The notes under the pieces are model-generated. The model did not search any database. It worked only from the letters and a program-made list of their open reading frames with translations, and had not been told where the DNA came from. DNA of 64,000 nucleotides. Source: Myxococcales bacterium 68-20 (GTDB lineage Bacteria > Myxococcota_A > Polyangia > Polyangiales > Polyangiaceae). Position 1 is the stretch's first letter. Every line of letters starts with the position of its first letter. Below are positions 26,332 through 34,914 of this stretch, piece after piece. The stretch covers positions 1 to 64,000 of the forward strand of contig MKVQ01000009.1 of the NCBI GenBank assembly GCA_001899635.1. The letters are read 5' to 3'. The translations under genes were made by a program, and so were the position numbers.

Positions 26332-27921
26332 ATGCGAGCATCGACGGGACTCGGGCTCATCGCGATCGTCAGTGTCTTCGCATGCACGACGAGCGGCGTC
26401 TCGGAGACCACGACGACCACGCCTGGCGGCGCAGCGGGAGAGACCGAATCGAGCACGGACCCGACCACGCCCGAAGGCTCCGCCGATCCGACCGATCCCG
26501 AGAAGGCGCCGTCACCGCTCGTCTCGAACATCGCCGTCACGGGTGTCGCCGTGTTCCAGGGGGTGCAGGTCGACGTCGTGAAGGGCGGCGCGTACGTCTC
26601 TGCGACGAAGCGCAAGGCGCCGGTCGTCGCGCGGCGGCCCGGGATGATCCGCGTCTACGTCGAGCCGGGCGCCGGATGGGAGACGCGCGAGGTCACCGCC
26701 GAAGTGCGTCTCGTCACGGACGACGAGAAGTTCCCGATCCTCCGCGAGACGAAGAAGATCAGGGGCGCGTCGAAGGACGAGGACCCGAAGTCGACGTTCA
26801 ACCTCGAGGTCCCCGCCGAGAGCCTCCCGCCGGGCGTCACCTTCCAGGTCGTGCTCACCGCGCCCGACGGCGAGCAGGTGAAGGATCGCGAGAAGAGCCA
26901 GGCGCGCTTCCCGCGCGACGGATCGTTCGAGGACCTCGGCGCGGAGCTCTCCGGCAAGCTCAAGGTCGTCATCGTCCCCGTGCGGTACGACGCCGACGGG
27001 TCGGGCCGCACGCCCGACCTCGGACCGACCCAGCTCGAACGCTACAAGAAGACGCTCATGCAGCGTTACCCGACGTCCGAAGTCGAGGTCACGACGCACG
27101 CACCGTATCCGTGGACGACGACGATCGCGGGCAACGGCACCGGCTTCTCCTCGGTGCTCCGCGCGATGCACCAGCTCCGTCAGAAGGACAAGGTCGCCAA
27201 CGACGTCTACTACTATGGCCTCCTCGCTCCGACGACGTCGATGAGCGCCTTCTGTCAGGGCGGATGCGTTGCCGGGCTCAGCACCGTCGCCGACGAGAAC
27301 ACCCCCGTGCTCCGGGCGAGCGTCGGCATCGGCTTCGTCGGCCAGGACGCCGCGAACACGATGGCGCACGAGATCGGTCACGCTCACGGTCGCGAGCACG
27401 CGCCGTGCGGCGGCGCGTCGGGCGTCGATCCCGGCTACCCGTATCCGCAGGCGCAGCTCGGCGTTTGGGGCTACGACATCTTCGAGAAGACGCTCATCTC
27501 GCCGACGAAGGGTCGCGACATGATGGGCTACTGCCCCAACGAGTGGGTGAGCGACTACACGTACAACGCTCTGTTCGAGCGCATCACCGCCATCCGCACG
27601 GAGAAGAAGGTCCTCAGCGCGCAGTCCGGCTCGAGCGCGAGCCTCGAGCGGGCCTCGCGCTACCGAATCGCATCGGTGGGAGCCGCGGGCGAGCTCACGT
27701 GGGACGGCGCCAGCGAGATCGATCTCGACGACGACATCACGGGCGGCTCCGTCGTCTCTGCACGCTTCCTCTCCGCGAGCGGAGCCGAGATGGCGACGCG
27801 ATCGGCGCGCTTCTACCGCTTCGATCACCTGCCGGGCGGCTTCCTGTTCGTACCGCAGGAGACGAGCCTCCAGTGGAAGTCGCTCCGCGTCGACGGCTAC
27901 CCTGAGCAGCTCACGCGCTGA
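26332..27921 (+). CDS. Metzincin-type zinc protease lipoprotein
   Basis: 529 residues. Lipobox VFAC (Cys18) and a Thr/Pro/Glu-rich linker to about residue 65; then a beta-rich domain (VTGVAVFQGVQVDVV, MIRVYVEPG). The catalytic region has HEIGHAHGREH (H346, E347, H350, H356), matching HExxHxxGxxH, and a possible Met-turn in GRDMMGYC near 395. The cysteine after the third His (HAPCGG) recalls M66-like secreted proteases. It is expected to be surface-anchored and to cut extracellular proteins. GGAGGAG (26320-26326) precedes the ATG. It stands alone. Confidence 0.82.
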   Translation: MRASTGLGLIAIVSVFACTTSGVSETTTTTPGGAAGETESSTDPTTPEGSADPTDPEKAPSPLVSNIAVTGVAVFQGVQVDVVKGGAYVSATKRKAPVVARRPGMIRVYVEPGAGWETREVTAEVRLVTDDEKFPILRETKKIRGASKDEDPKSTFNLEVPAESLPPGVTFQVVLTAPDGEQVKDREKSQARFPRDGSFEDLGAELSGKLKVVIVPVRYDADGSGRTPDLGPTQLERYKKTLMQRYPTSEVEVTTHAPYPWTTTIAGNGTGFSSVLRAMHQLRQKDKVANDVYYYGLLAPTTSMSAFCQGGCVAGLSTVADENTPVLRASVGIGFVGQDAANTMAHEIGHAHGREHAPCGGASGVDPGYPYPQAQLGVWGYDIFEKTLISPTKGRDMMGYCPNEWVSDYTYNALFERITAIRTEKKVLSAQSGSSASLERASRYRIASVGAAGELTWDGASEIDLDDDITGGSVVSARFLSASGAEMATRSARFYRFDHLPGGFLFVPQETSLQWKSLRVDGYPEQLTR

Positions 27922-27988
27922 GCAGGCTCATCCGCTGCACTGACGACCCCGTGCTGGCTGGCCGAGCGACCTTGGTCGTCGTGCACGT

Positions 27989-29275
27989 TCACGGATCGGC
28001 CCAGGAATCGACGACGGCGAACGCGGCGACGGCGAGGAAGAGGACGATCGGCGTCAGCCAGAGCGCGATCTTCGTCATCTCGACGGCCGCGACGCGTTCG
28101 CCCTTCTTCCGCGCGACATCGAGCACGAGCAGCGTCGCGAGCGACCCCGTCGGCAGGATCGTCGCTCCGATGTCGAGGCCGAGCAGCGCACCGAACATGC
28201 TCGCCCGATCGGCGCCCGCCTCCTGGAGCACGCTCCGAGCAACGAGCGCCGCGGGAAGGTTGTTCATGAGGTTCGACGCCGCCCCCGTCGTCGCCGACGT
28301 GAGGAGTGCGCGAACGACCGAGTGATCCGGCGCTCTCGCGACCCACGACGCCGCGGTCGTGACGATGCCGAGGTTCTCGACTCCCCGGACCACGACGAAC
28401 AGCCCGATCACCAGTGGAAAGAGCCCCCAAGAGATCTCGCGCAGCGTGCGGGCAGTGACGCGCCGACGACGAACGCCGACTACGGCAAGCGCGGCGACGC
28501 CACCAAAGGCGACGACGTACGGCTCCACGTGTGCGGCGGAGGCCACGAAGTAGCCGACGACGACGAGAGCCAGCACCGCAACGGCGAAGCGAAAGTAGCG
28601 ACGGTCGGGGATGGCCGAGGATGGGGCGGCGAGGTCCTTCGACTCGAAGCAATGCAGCTCGGCGCTGAATCGCCACCTCAACAGGAAGTAGGTGACGCCA
28701 ACCGCTACGAGCTGAGGCGCCATCATCCGCACCGCGAAGCGCTCGAACGGGATCCGGAAAGCGTCCGCGAAGAGGAGATTGGTGAGATTGCTCATCGGGA
28801 GCGCGAGCGAGGCAATGTTGGCGACGAAGGCGGACGCGATGACGTAGGGTCGAGCGGGAAGTCGCAATCGCTTCACGAACGCGAGCACGATCGGCGTCAA
28901 CATCACGGCGGTCGTGTCGAGCGAGAGCACGGTGGTGACGAGCGCTCCGAGGCCGAACACGTTCCGGAAGAGCCGCCTGCCGTCACCGCACGCACGATGT
29001 CCGGCATGAAGCGCCGCCCACTCGAAGAAGCCACTGACCTCGAGCAGCGCGGAGAGGAGGAGCAGCGCCAGGAGGAAAAGGAGCGCGCTCCGTGAAGCCC
29101 ACACCATCGCGAACGCCTGCTCGGGCGTGACGAGGTCGAGCAGGATCATCGCGGTGGCCCCGAGCACGGGCCAACATGCCTCGTTCCACCCGCGCGGCTT
29201 CACGAGCACGAGAGTCAGCGTGCCGGCGAAGATTCCGAGTGTGCCGACGAGGCCGAGCGCAACCATCGCGTTCAT
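27989..29275 (-). CDS. ArsB-like anion/arsenite permease
   Basis: 428 residues with 10-12 membrane segments, of the ion transporter superfamily that includes ArsB, NhaD and SLC13. ArsB-like signatures are ANIASLALPMSNLTNLLFADAF (first re-entrant region) and NLMNNLPAALVA with ALLGLDIGATILPTGSLATLLVLD (second). These are close to the ArsB patterns LPVSNLTNL and LTPVGSLATLL. It probably exports arsenite or antimonite using the proton gradient, but the substrate is inferred. No ArsA or ArsR is nearby. Confidence 0.85.
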   Translation of the reverse strand: MNAMVALGLVGTLGIFAGTLTLVLVKPRGWNEACWPVLGATAMILLDLVTPEQAFAMVWASRSALLFLLALLLLSALLEVSGFFEWAALHAGHRACGDGRRLFRNVFGLGALVTTVLSLDTTAVMLTPIVLAFVKRLRLPARPYVIASAFVANIASLALPMSNLTNLLFADAFRIPFERFAVRMMAPQLVAVGVTYFLLRWRFSAELHCFESKDLAAPSSAIPDRRYFRFAVAVLALVVVGYFVASAAHVEPYVVAFGGVAALAVVGVRRRRVTARTLREISWGLFPLVIGLFVVVRGVENLGIVTTAASWVARAPDHSVVRALLTSATTGAASNLMNNLPAALVARSVLQEAGADRASMFGALLGLDIGATILPTGSLATLLVLDVARKKGERVAAVEMTKIALWLTPIVLFLAVAAFAVVDSWADP

Positions 29276-29425
29276 CCTGGAAGAGGCCCCTCTTCAGTGG
29301 GGAGTCACTCGAGAGCCCTCGACGGAGGAGTGAGCTCGCCGTCCGGCGACTCGGGGCTCGGTACGAGCGATGCACGGTCGGTGCGCACGGCGTGGAGGGA
29401 ACCGCAGACGAAGGATCGAGCAGGC

Positions 29426-29908
29426 ATGAATCCAAGCTCCCCCTCGGTCTCGGTGGCCGAGTACACAGCTCGAGGACCGTATACGGTCGGCCCCAAGGAG
29501 CCGCTCGGCAACGCGCGACGCCTGATGGAGAAGTACGGGCTGCAGGATCTGCCTGTTCGCGCGGGAGGCAAGCTCGTCGGGCTCCTCTCCGCACGGGAGC
29601 TGAGGCTCGTGTGGACGCTCGTGCATCCACCCCCGCAGTCGCTCACGGTCGAGGATGCGATGGCGCCCGATCCGTACACGGTCGCGCCGGACACGCCCCT
29701 CGACGAGGTCGTCCGCGTGATGGCCGCGCGTCACGTCGAAGCCGCCGTCGTGCTCGACGGCGGCCAGGTCTTCGGCGTCTTCGCGGCGGAAGACGCGATG
29801 CGCGCCCTCGCGGACGCGCTCGAGGGAAGGTTCGCGCGTACAGGCCATCGAACGCGGCCGATGGCAGCGCAACCGCAACGGCCGTTGCGAGGCCGGCCGA
29901 CGCGCTGA
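29426..29908 (+). CDS. Two-CBS-domain protein
   Basis: 160 residues: two CBS motifs in tandem (residues about 12-65 and 75-130), GPYTVGPKEPLGNARRLMEKYGLQDLPVRAGGKLVGLLSARELR and MAPDPYTVAPDTPLDEVVRVMAARHVEAAVVL. Such stand-alone pairs bind adenine nucleotides and act as energy sensors. The C-terminal 25 residues are a basic tail. The ATG at 29426 follows a CAGG; a longer frame from 29297 overlaps no neighbour but lacks a family match. A similar CBS protein lies at 41277. Confidence 0.87.
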   Translation: MNPSSPSVSVAEYTARGPYTVGPKEPLGNARRLMEKYGLQDLPVRAGGKLVGLLSARELRLVWTLVHPPPQSLTVEDAMAPDPYTVAPDTPLDEVVRVMAARHVEAAVVLDGGQVFGVFAAEDAMRALADALEGRFARTGHRTRPMAAQPQRPLRGRPTR

Positions 29909-29930
29909 CGTTGCTCCGCGCTGCTCCTCA

Positions 29931-29955
29931 CGACGACGGCCATTCACCGTCGTCG
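29931..29955. terminator. 9-bp hairpin between convergent CBS and CFA genes
   Basis: Perfect arms CGACGACGG and CCGTCGTCG with a 7-base loop (CCATTCA). It sits 22 bases after the CBS stop and 24 bases before the CFA stop, as a bidirectional terminator would. Confidence 0.55.
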
Positions 29956-29979
29956 CGCGCGAACATTCGATGCGGGCGG

Positions 29980-31245
29980 TCAGGATGGCTCGACACGCGA
30001 GCGGAGCGGAAACGTCGGGATCCTCCCGATCACCGGCCGCGGGCGGTCGCGCTCGTAGAGGAACTCGCGCGTGAGCGGATACTCGTCGACGAGACCGTTG
30101 GACATCGTCATCTGGACGAGGTTGAGGTGGCCCGAGCGGAAACCGGCCACGACGCTCGCGAGATAGAAGTCCCACGTGCGCATGAACTGGTCGCCGTAGC
30201 TCATCTTCCGTTTGATCGTGTCGTAGTTCGCGAGGAAGTTCTTCCGCCAGTGGTGCGCCGTCATGGCGTAATGCCGGCGGAGGTTCTCGACGTCGAGCAC
30301 GTTGAATCCCCGATCGACGGCCCGCTTCGTCGCTCCCTCGAGCGAAAAGAACCAGTAGCCCGGGAATACGTGCTTCTCGACGAACGGGTCGCTCCCGCTC
30401 GCCTCCTTCATCTTCGAGATGCAGTGCGTGAGCACGATCCCCCCCGGAGCGCTCAGGGACTTCAGCTTGTCGTAGAAGGCGTCCGCGCGGCGCTCCCCGA
30501 CGTGGCACATCATACCGACCGAGACGATCCGCTCCCACTTGGACCGGTCGTCGAGCTCCAGATAGTTCGACGTGCGCACGTCGACCCGAAGCTTGCGTGC
30601 GCGCGCCTGCTCGCGAATGTACTTCGCCTGGTTGTCACAAATCGTGATGCCGAGGCATTCCACGCCGTAGCGCTCGGCCGCGTGGAACATCAGATGGCCC
30701 CAGCCGCATCCGATGTCGAGGAGGCGCTGCCCCTTGCGCAGATCGAGCTTCTTCACCGTGTGAGCGATCTTCTGCTCCTGGGCCTGGTCGAGCGTGTCCT
30801 CGGGCGTCCGGAAGTAGCCGCACGAGTACTGGAGCTTCTTGTCGAGGTAGTGGCGGTAGAAGGCGTCGCCTCGGCCATAGTGATGCTCGACGTCGGCCTT
30901 CTCCTGCTTCAGCGACCGCGTGAGCGCGGTGCCGACCCAGTCCCTGATGAGCGACGAGCGGAACGGCTCGCGGAGGCCGATCTCGAAGAGTGTGGTGAGC
31001 GCATCCTCGAGGTCACCTTCGACGACGACGTCCCCCGCAGCGTATGACTCGCCCAGCCCGAGCGTCGTTTGCAGGACCGTGCGCACGAAGGCGGTGCGCG
31101 TCTTGAAGTGGAGCACGAACTCGGGAGTTCCCGCGGCAGCGCCGAACCGCCAACGCTCTCCGTTCCAGAAGAGCATCTCGAACGGCTTTCCGGCATGCGT
31201 GCGTTGAATCCTCTCGAGAGTTCGCCTGAACAACAACATCGTCAC
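29980..31245 (-). CDS. Cyclopropane-fatty-acyl-phospholipid synthase family protein
   Basis: 421 residues. The SAM-binding fold starts near residue 165 with RLLDIGCGWGHLMFHAAERYG; further family motifs are DVEHHYGRGDAFYRHYLDKKLQYSCGYF, VSVGMMCHVG and the C-terminal NLRRHYAMTAHHWRKNF. It would add a methylene to unsaturated membrane lipids, or methylate them. The N-terminal region (VLHFKTRTAFVRTVLQTTLGLGESYAAGDVVVEGDLEDAL) is the usual CFA N-domain. Convergent with the CBS gene. Confidence 0.93.
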   Translation of the reverse strand: MTMLLFRRTLERIQRTHAGKPFEMLFWNGERWRFGAAAGTPEFVLHFKTRTAFVRTVLQTTLGLGESYAAGDVVVEGDLEDALTTLFEIGLREPFRSSLIRDWVGTALTRSLKQEKADVEHHYGRGDAFYRHYLDKKLQYSCGYFRTPEDTLDQAQEQKIAHTVKKLDLRKGQRLLDIGCGWGHLMFHAAERYGVECLGITICDNQAKYIREQARARKLRVDVRTSNYLELDDRSKWERIVSVGMMCHVGERRADAFYDKLKSLSAPGGIVLTHCISKMKEASGSDPFVEKHVFPGYWFFSLEGATKRAVDRGFNVLDVENLRRHYAMTAHHWRKNFLANYDTIKRKMSYGDQFMRTWDFYLASVVAGFRSGHLNLVQMTMSNGLVDEYPLTREFLYERDRPRPVIGRIPTFPLRSRVEPS

Positions 31246-31388
31246 CCCTCCCTGGTCGAGCCCTCAATTGGTACGACGCGACCGCCGAGGGTCAAGGAAT
31301 CACGACGTATGCGGCGCTTCGCTGCGCGTCGCGAGCGCGCACACGCGAACGCGACGCGACTTCCTTGCGCAGTGCGCGGCGACGCGTC

Positions 31389-31452
31389 TCGTCCGGGCTC
31401 CGGACGACGCGCGACGGATCGCGCCTCGCGGCATTTTCGTCACTAGTGACGA
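31389..31452. promoter_or_regulatory. Two dyads between CFA synthase and a membrane protein gene
   Basis: TCGTCCGG and CCGGACGA (31389-31407, 3-base loop) and a 16-bp perfect palindrome TCGTCACTAGTGACGA (31437-31452). They lie upstream of the CFA synthase start (31245) and just after the stop of the 31846-31514 gene. The first may be a terminator for that gene, the second an operator. No gene is visible in 31246-31513. Confidence 0.4.
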
Positions 31453-31513
31453 GGCAGCGCGTGGACCAGCGGCGCGGACGCATGGTGCTCGTGCTCGCGG
31501 TTTCGGAGCGGAG

Positions 31514-31846
31514 CTAGGCGACCTCGACAGGCTGCGATGAGCCCGCCGCTTCCGCCCGCTTCTCCACGTCGGGGGAGCTCTCCTCGCGCTCGTCGAAACG
31601 GAGCGCACCGGTGCTGACCCAGAGGAGGACGAGCGCGAGCGGCATTGGCGGGAGGTACACCGCGAGCGTCTCCGGCCCCAGCGCAACGACGAGGACGACG
31701 CCGAGCGCAACGAGGACAAGGGTCAACGCCGCCGCGACCATCCTCCGACGTCGCACGACCGGATGCACCGGCGCCTCGAGCACGAGACGCATACGACGAA
31801 GCTCGTCACTGAAGAAGCCGCTCAGTGCCCGTGTAGCCATGCCCAC
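31514..31846 (-). CDS. Small two-TM membrane protein
   Basis: 110 residues with two hydrophobic segments (near 37-57 and 66-83) after a basic amphipathic N-terminus (GFFSDELRRMRLVLEAPVHPVVRRRRM), and a hydrophilic acidic C-terminus. No family recognised. The membrane pattern makes it likely to be a real gene. Confidence 0.55.
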   Translation of the reverse strand: MGMATRALSGFFSDELRRMRLVLEAPVHPVVRRRRMVAAALTLVLVALGVVLVVALGPETLAVYLPPMPLALVLLWVSTGALRFDEREESSPDVEKRAEAAGSSQPVEVA

Positions 31847-31959
31847 CGGCGCTGCGAGGGTCGTGCCCTCGCACGCGAGCCGAAGGAGAGCGCCGCCGCG
31901 CGATCCTTCGGCTCAGCCCGCCAGCGTCGGCAGAAACGCCACCGACGCCGGCGACACAC

Positions 31960-33255
31960 TCACTGAGGCCGGCTCGGCAGGCTCGTCGGATTGGCGCCCT
32001 TCAGCTGCCTGATCGAGTCCCAGAGGAGCTGCTTCGCGTAGGTCGGGTTGTGAACGCCGAAGTCCTTGCTCCGGGCGATGATGAGATAGTTGTAGAGCGC
32101 ACCTGCCTCGGGAGCGGCGGCAGGGCTTCCGGGGCGGACCGTGTCGAGGTGGAACTGGTTGTCGGCGAGGTCCTCGTCCGAGAGGTTCGCGTAGGGCGCC
32201 GCGGCCGAGCGCGTGAGCCTGCCAGCGTCGTTCAGCAGCGTGCGGAGCTCGCGGAGGCCACTGCGCACGATCGACTGACCACCCTGGATGTCGAACGTCG
32301 TGCCCGTGTACTGCGTGTGGCACGTCTTGCAGAACGCGACCGTCGGCTTCATCGTGTGGTCGGGCGCGTTCGCGTTCGTCGCGACGGGCTGCATGTGGCA
32401 CGACACGCAGGCGTTCGCGACCGTGGCGTGGGCCGAGCTGCCGTATGTCTGACCTGCGAAGTGGTAGCCACCCTTGCCGGAGTAGACGTCCGCCTGCGGC
32501 CCGTCATGCGGGCCCCAGCGCGTCGAGAGCGAGTTCGACGCCGTGATGTAGAGCGAGACGTCCTTGCGCGACTTGTGACAGAACACGCAGACGTTGCCCG
32601 CGCGGTAGGCGAGCTCCTGCCCGGTCGGGATGCCTGCCGAGGCGTCAGCGGTCTTCTCGAGGATGACCGTGTCGTTCACGCCGCCCGGGACGCGCAACGG
32701 AGCCTGACCGGCGAGGTACTTCCCGGTGACGTGCGGGTCGTTGGTCGAGTCGAAGGCGTGGCAGGTCGAGCAGTGGATCCGACCGATCGTCGTCGCACCG
32801 CCGTAGCCGATCTCCGTGATCGCGCCCGACGCCGCCTTGAAGTTGATGTGGCCCTTGGCAACGTCCGCCGGAACGCCCGCGTCGGGAGCAACGGTGTACT
32901 TGTTCGCGACGCGCTGCTGGATACCGTCGATCGCGTGGCAGTTTCCGCACGCGCCCCCGCCGACCTCGTTGTTCTGCGGATGAGAGTGGTTGCTGAAGCG
33001 CCATTGATCGACGACGCCACCGAAGGTATGGCACGGCGTCGTGCACGCTCCGCTGAGGACACCGCCGCCGTCGGCGACCGTGCCGGGGGTGCCTTGAGCC
33101 CCCGGCGGCCCCGCAGGCCCCGGCGGCCCGGCCGGACCGGTGGCTCCCGGCTCGCCTTTCGCACCGTCCTCTCCACTACCGCACGCGGCGAGGCCTGCTC
33201 CCGCGCCCACGACGCCGACGATGAATGCGAGTCCGATGAAGCGGGTGAGAGTCAT
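31960..33255 (-). CDS. Multiheme cytochrome c lipoprotein with collagen-like stalk
   Basis: 431 residues. Lipobox LAAC (Cys25) is followed at residues 31-60 by ten Gly-X-Y triplets, a collagen-like segment. The rest holds five CxxCH sites (CGNCH, CSTCH, CVFCH, CVSCH, CKTCH) and a CxxxCH (CTTPCH), with several extra histidines for axial ligation. It is a predicted electron carrier on the outer membrane. ACGGAGG four bases before the ATG at 33255 supports this start strongly. It is divergent from the 13-site cytochrome, with which it shares the short intergenic region. Confidence 0.88.
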   Translation of the reverse strand: MTLTRFIGLAFIVGVVGAGAGLAACGSGEDGAKGEPGATGPAGPPGPAGPPGAQGTPGTVADGGGVLSGACTTPCHTFGGVVDQWRFSNHSHPQNNEVGGGACGNCHAIDGIQQRVANKYTVAPDAGVPADVAKGHINFKAASGAITEIGYGGATTIGRIHCSTCHAFDSTNDPHVTGKYLAGQAPLRVPGGVNDTVILEKTADASAGIPTGQELAYRAGNVCVFCHKSRKDVSLYITASNSLSTRWGPHDGPQADVYSGKGGYHFAGQTYGSSAHATVANACVSCHMQPVATNANAPDHTMKPTVAFCKTCHTQYTGTTFDIQGGQSIVRSGLRELRTLLNDAGRLTRSAAAPYANLSDEDLADNQFHLDTVRPGSPAAAPEAGALYNYLIIARSKDFGVHNPTYAKQLLWDSIRQLKGANPTSLPSRPQ

Positions 33256-33310
33256 GATCCTCCGTGAAGCGGCGTCGCGCATTGGGCTCGGCCTTGCATC
33301 GACCGCGCCA

Positions 33311-34828
33311 GTGCGTCCGCTCCTTATCATGCTCGCGCTTGGCGGTGTGTTCGCTGCTTGCGAGACGCCCCGCGAAACGCGACGCGAGACGACTACGTAT
33401 ACGGGCCAGGTCCAAGCGCTGCTCGAGGCGCGATGTCTGCGCTGCCACGCAGGTCTTGCGCCGGCGGGCGGATGGTCGGCCGGCTCCTACCTCGAAGCGA
33501 TCGGGTGCACGGACTCCGGTGACCCCGCCACGATCGCGCGGGATGGAGCAGGGACCGCGCCGATCACGGCTGTGCTTGATCGGAGCGACCATGCGGGGCT
33601 CGTGAGCCATGCCGAACGCGCCGTCCTCTCTTCCTGGGTCTCCGCCGGAGCGCCACGAAGCGGCGGCGGCGTGCACGGAGCGGCGTTCGCCGACCCGCGC
33701 TCTCCGGAGAGCCACGGCAGGCTCCTCCGAGCGAAGCACTACGCCCCGATGCTCGATGCGAACGATCCCGACGCGTGCGGCACTTGCCACGAGGGGGTCG
33801 CGGCACGCCGAGGCGACGTCCGTCTCGCGGCCCCCGGTGCGCCGTCCTGCACGAGCTGCCATTCCGAGCAGGAAGGCCCGCTCGCGTGCGGCACATGTCA
33901 CGGAGACGGCGCGCGTGCCTACCCGCCCCGGAACCGTTGCTTCTTTCCCGCCGATCCCAAAGACCGCGCGCACGCCGCGCACGCCGGGACGAGCGCGTCG
34001 CGCGCCACGGGGCTCCCTTGCTCGACGTGCCATCCGGAGCCGAAGACGGGCGCGCCGGCCGGCGTCCACGCCAACGGGTGGGTGGACGTCTGGTTCGACT
34101 ACGCGGTCGCCGGACGCGAGGCGCGCTTCGACGCTGCCAGCAAGAGCTGCTCGGGCACCTGCCACGCACGCGGAGGCGCCCGGCCGGCGCCGGCGTGGAG
34201 CGATGCGCCGATGACGTGCAACGACTGCCATTCGTCGCCGCCGCCCGACCACTATCGCGGTGCGTGCACGAGCTGCCACCACGAAGCGAACGCCGACGGC
34301 ACCGCGCTCACCAAGCCCGTGCTCCACGCGAACGGCAAGGTCGACCTCGGTGACGGAAGCGGGCGCTGCGGTTCGTGCCATGGCCAGGGCGACGATCCCT
34401 GGCCGAAGACCGGCGCGCACCAGGCGCACGCCCGCCCGAAGGATGCACGCGCGGTCGCGTGCGAGACCTGCCACGCCGTCCCGAGCGGAGCCGCTCGTCA
34501 TCCCGAAGGCAAAGGCGCAGCCACCGTGCGCCTCGCTGGCCTCGCGACGCGCGGCGGACGGCGCGCCTCGTTCGATCCGGTGACGAAGACCTGCGCCGGC
34601 ACCTACTGCCACGAAGGCGCCGGAGCGCTCAGCCCGTCACCGCGATGGACCGACACGACCGCTACGACCTGCACGTCGTGCCATGGGACGCCTCCGCCTG
34701 CACCTCACGTCCAGACAACGACGTGTGGTGGCGCGGCCTGTCACGAAGGCCGTACGACCGGCCTCCAGATGACGCCGGCCGGGCGGCTCGTCCACGTCGA
34801 CGGGGTCGTCGACCGCGGCAGCCTCTGA
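33311..34828 (+). CDS. CxxCH/CxxxxCH multiheme cytochrome lipoprotein
   Basis: 505 residues. I chose GTG 33311, which gives a clean lipoprotein signal (VRPLLIMLALGGVFAAC, Cys17); an upstream ATG at 33254 would overlap the divergent gene's start codon, and ATG 33329 gives a shorter signal. Heme sites: ten CxxCH, one CxxxCH (CSGTCH) and two CxxxxCH (CAGTYCH, CGGAACH). The mixture of CxxCH and CxxxxCH in repeats with SSPPP and GTPPP spacers is known from Geobacter-type outer-surface cytochromes. Predicted to be exposed or periplasmic and to carry electrons. Confidence 0.85.
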   Translation: MRPLLIMLALGGVFAACETPRETRRETTTYTGQVQALLEARCLRCHAGLAPAGGWSAGSYLEAIGCTDSGDPATIARDGAGTAPITAVLDRSDHAGLVSHAERAVLSSWVSAGAPRSGGGVHGAAFADPRSPESHGRLLRAKHYAPMLDANDPDACGTCHEGVAARRGDVRLAAPGAPSCTSCHSEQEGPLACGTCHGDGARAYPPRNRCFFPADPKDRAHAAHAGTSASRATGLPCSTCHPEPKTGAPAGVHANGWVDVWFDYAVAGREARFDAASKSCSGTCHARGGARPAPAWSDAPMTCNDCHSSPPPDHYRGACTSCHHEANADGTALTKPVLHANGKVDLGDGSGRCGSCHGQGDDPWPKTGAHQAHARPKDARAVACETCHAVPSGAARHPEGKGAATVRLAGLATRGGRRASFDPVTKTCAGTYCHEGAGALSPSPRWTDTTATTCTSCHGTPPPAPHVQTTTCGGAACHEGRTTGLQMTPAGRLVHVDGVVDRGSL

Positions 34829-34883
34829 CCGCACGCGTCTGACTGGACGAGCGTCAGGCTCGATCAGGATGCAGCTAAACGGG

Positions 34884-34910
34884 CCGAGCATGATTTCGAA
34901 TCATGCTCGG
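34884..34910. terminator. 12-bp bidirectional terminator hairpin
   Basis: Perfect arms CCGAGCATGATT and AATCATGCTCGG with a TCG loop, in the 86-base gap between the convergent cytochrome genes ending at 34828 and 34915. It is the strongest hairpin in the window. Confidence 0.75.
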
Positions 34911-34914
34911 TCAT

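Noticed and set aside
25995-27905. 636-codon plus-strand frame overlapping the metalloprotease gene
   Set aside because: Out of frame with the HExxHxxGxxH motif and arginine-rich; no family match.
32050-33267. 405-codon plus-strand frame opposite the collagen-stalk cytochrome
   Set aside because: Shadow of a true gene with signal peptide, lipobox and heme sites; the frame has no ribosome site.
33254-33310. ATG at 33254 as start of the 13-site cytochrome
   Set aside because: It would share the CATG of the divergent gene, which has a strong GGAGG, and it gives an overlong signal region; GTG 33311 gives a clean lipoprotein signal.
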